Source: Planctomycetaceae bacterium (GTDB lineage Bacteria > Planctomycetota > Planctomycetia > Pirellulales > Thermoguttaceae). From it: a stretch of 23,328 nt of DNA. Of the stretch, positions 21,543 through 23,328 are shown one piece after another. The DNA is taken from NCBI GenBank assembly GCA_004556055.1, contig SFIW01000036.1, forward strand, positions 1 to 23,328. The letters are read 5' to 3'. The notes under the pieces are model-generated. The model had not been told where the DNA came from. It saw nothing but the letters and a program-made list of their open reading frames with translations, and searched no databases. The stretch's first letter is position 1. Each line of letters starts with the position of its first letter. A program made the position numbers and the translations under genes.

Positions 21543-22763
21543 TCAATAGGTCATTTTCCCTATCTTCCATAAGTAATCCATTACTTGCGCGGCTCTCGCT
21601 TTAGCAACTCCCCAATTTTGGGGATTGTTTATCACAAGTTGATAACGTCCTTCCATGAATCGTAAGAATTCCGCATACGACTTGCGAACCTGCTGTCGAT
21701 AGGCCGCGCGTTGGTCGTTATCGTCTTCAGAAAGCGTGCATTTCCGATAGTATAAATCAGGAGTCGCAATTCTGGCGCACTTTTCCCTTAACTGATACAA
21801 GCGAACCGCCTCATAATCGTCGTATGAATTTGGAACGGGGAGCCCCGACCGTTTGTCCTCTTCGTTAAGCGCTAAAAATTCCCCGTTACTCTTGATGACG
21901 CGATCAACGTCAAGATACGTCTCTTGTTTGACCATCATGCAGATTTCAAAAAAAAGATCCTCTGGTTCAAAGTCCCCGGTAGGCGTTGCATTTGAATCCT
22001 TTTCTCGAGCGTATTGAATACGAAGACGCGCCCATTTTCCTTCAGAAGTATCATAGGCAAGGGCAACCAGAGATTCAGCGGCGTCCCAATCTCTCTTGAG
22101 TTCATAAGCGACAGCGAGTCCCCTAAGGTAATAACCGCATCTCTGCCCATTCCACAGCCGCTCATGCTGATTCTCGCCGAGAGTCAGATACTCCTCGCTC
22201 CATGGCTGAAGCTTATTTAGACCTTTTCGACAATATTGAATCACCCTGTCGTAATCTTTACGGCGCAGATAGCCGCCAATATCAGACGCCACGTTCGTAG
22301 GGATGTAAAAAGGATCTTCGGAGAGGAAGCGGTAATCTATCTTGTACCCTCCTTCCTGATCCGGTAATAATGTTCCCAATTCGTCGACTAAAGGATTATC
22401 GGGCTCCTCTTTTTGACTTTTATAAAACTCTTCCCTCTCCTTTATTTTATTGCGTTTACTTTCTTCAAGAATCCCCGAGATTATCGCAGGATCGGTAACA
22501 ATATTTGAGTCCGCCTTTGCATGTTCGTTTCGAAGACGTTCATTTTCACGAAATGCCTCTTGAGTTATAGCTAAGAGTTCCTCTTCCTTTGAGCGAGCGC
22601 CTTGCTTGAGATCGTTCGAGGCCTCAGCTTCATTTTGAATATCTTCCCCCGCGTAAAGACGCGACTCGTCTAAAAGATTCGGGAGGCTCCGCGTTGGAAA
22701 AATCAAGGATAAAAGTCCCAGCGTCAACAGGAATCTGACGTTATTTGCAGAGAATAGTTTCAT
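21543..22763 (-). CDS. Secreted hypothetical protein
   Basis: 406 residues; ATG preceded by AAAGGA with about 8-nt spacing. The N-terminus has a basic start and a hydrophobic core (about 10-23, RFLLTLGLLSLIF), a likely signal peptide. Residues about 40-125 are highly charged (Glu/Lys-rich) and probably helical or coiled. The rest is a mixed helical region with Trp/Tyr-rich segments such as KDYDRVIQYCRKGLNKLQPW and RGLAVAYELKRDWDAAESLV, which look like the helix pairs of TPR-type repeats, and a Tyr/Arg-rich C-terminal part. I recognise no family. No partner gene is adjacent. It probably works outside the cytoplasmic membrane, perhaps as a scaffold. Confidence 0.75.
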   Translation of the reverse strand: MKLFSANNVRFLLTLGLLSLIFPTRSLPNLLDESRLYAGEDIQNEAEASNDLKQGARSKEEELLAITQEAFRENERLRNEHAKADSNIVTDPAIISGILEESKRNKIKEREEFYKSQKEEPDNPLVDELGTLLPDQEGGYKIDYRFLSEDPFYIPTNVASDIGGYLRRKDYDRVIQYCRKGLNKLQPWSEEYLTLGENQHERLWNGQRCGYYLRGLAVAYELKRDWDAAESLVALAYDTSEGKWARLRIQYAREKDSNATPTGDFEPEDLFFEICMMVKQETYLDVDRVIKSNGEFLALNEEDKRSGLPVPNSYDDYEAVRLYQLREKCARIATPDLYYRKCTLSEDDNDQRAAYRQQVRKSYAEFLRFMEGRYQLVINNPQNWGVAKARAAQVMDYLWKIGKMTY

Positions 22764-23328
22764 TCGAAGTATCCTTTCTTCTAGAAAGTTGAGTCTGTCT
22801 CATCTTCATTCTCTAGGTGAACGATGAAAGCAAGAACCGTTTACCCTCAAGGTTAAAAGTTCCAACTCAATCCTTTTACCAAGGGTTGAAAAACAACGCG
22901 TTTCGTCTCTTCACTAATGTATAGTAACAGAAGGAGCGGAGTCAACTCTTTAGCTGCACAATTAAAAAAAAACGGGAAAAATGTTGTTTATTTGCTAATA
23001 AAGGAAAAGAACGAAATAAGGTTAGTGAATACAACCGTTAGAGAGCAACAGAATAGACTCTACTTGACTAAAGAAGCTGAACTGTTGACAATATTTAGAT
23101 CAGAAAAATAGAAGCCAAGCGGATCGTCGGAAGAGTTCAACGGCGAGTCGGAAGCGGTTAGAAAAAGCGCCGATGTGGAAACGAAATAGCGAGAACGCAA
23201 GAAACAAAAAGAGCCCTACGCTAAGTAGTGCTCATATATCATAGTAAAGAATCAACACACAAAGTGAACCAACCACGACTCCTTGTAAAACGAGTCCTAA
23301 AACTCGAGTTTCTAATTATCCTTAGAAA
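22764..23328. other. AT-rich terminal stretch without a convincing gene
   Basis: This holds the upstream region of the minus-strand secreted protein gene (no clear promoter) and about 400 bp of sequence richer in A/T than the genes to its left. No RNA gene was recognised. A short palindrome AACTCGAGTT lies at 23301-23310. A weak small frame is listed separately. Confidence 0.5.
22917..23111 (+). CDS. Doubtful small ORF, 64 residues
   Basis: An ATG-to-TAG frame with a basic, Lys/Arg/Asn-rich product and no recognised domain. There is no ribosome-binding site upstream of the ATG. Codons (AAA, AGA, TTA, ATA, AAT) differ sharply from the C/G-ending codons of the neighbouring genes. It is either a chance frame, or a remnant or recent import. 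Confidence 0.2.
   Translation: MYSNRRSGVNSLAAQLKKNGKNVVYLLIKEKNEIRLVNTTVREQQNRLYLTKEAELLTIFRSEK

Overview
The window reads as a piece of a Planctomycetota chromosome, probably Pirellulales-like (an inference from gene content, not from a marker gene). The main clues are a giant secreted protein that begins with a planctomycete LEPRxLLS-type motif (LEERQMLS), an EF-hand secreted protein, an ECF sigma factor coupled to a membrane anti-sigma-like protein, and strong use of GAC, GCG, CGC and TCG codons. There is no rRNA, tRNA, CRISPR array, transposase or phage gene in view.

Layout. Positions 1-10733 (minus) are one uninterrupted frame of about 3577 codons that runs off the left edge. It encodes a giant exported protein: an N-terminal LEERQMLS motif, about 20 degenerate propeller-like repeats, two SbsA-like Ig domains, a complete trypsin-type (S1) protease domain in mid-chain, Asn/Thr/Gly linkers, and C-terminal GTDGDD/GGAGND modules. 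A 640-bp regulatory gap (10734-11370) holds its probable promoter and a structured leader. Then come a TraB/GumN-like exported protein (11371-12462, plus), a four-EF-hand secreted protein (12529-13773, minus), a GspE/PilB-type secretion ATPase (13979-15670, plus), a membrane-anchored alpha/beta hydrolase (15739-16848, minus), a translationally coupled ECF sigma / anti-sigma-like pair (17121-19459, plus), an AT-rich gap with a strong terminator and a possible small RNA, the magnesium channel MgtE (19914-21299, plus), and an unrecognised secreted protein (21543-22763, minus). The last 565 bp are AT-rich and carry no convincing gene.

How it fits together. The genes are mostly single transcription units in alternating orientation, separated by bidirectional hairpin terminators at convergent ends and by sigma70-like promoters at divergent starts. 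Several encode envelope or exported proteins (giant protein, TraB-like, EF-hand, hydrolase, final secreted protein), and one is a secretion/pilus motor ATPase without its usual partners. The only clear operon is the sigma/anti-sigma pair. A functional link between the giant protein and the secretion ATPase is not shown by the sequence.

Most novel element: the giant protein whose intact S1 protease sits inside a long repeat scaffold, with a Gly-Thr repeat inserted in the protease N-terminal subdomain, expressed from a leader closed by a perfect 13-bp inverted repeat.
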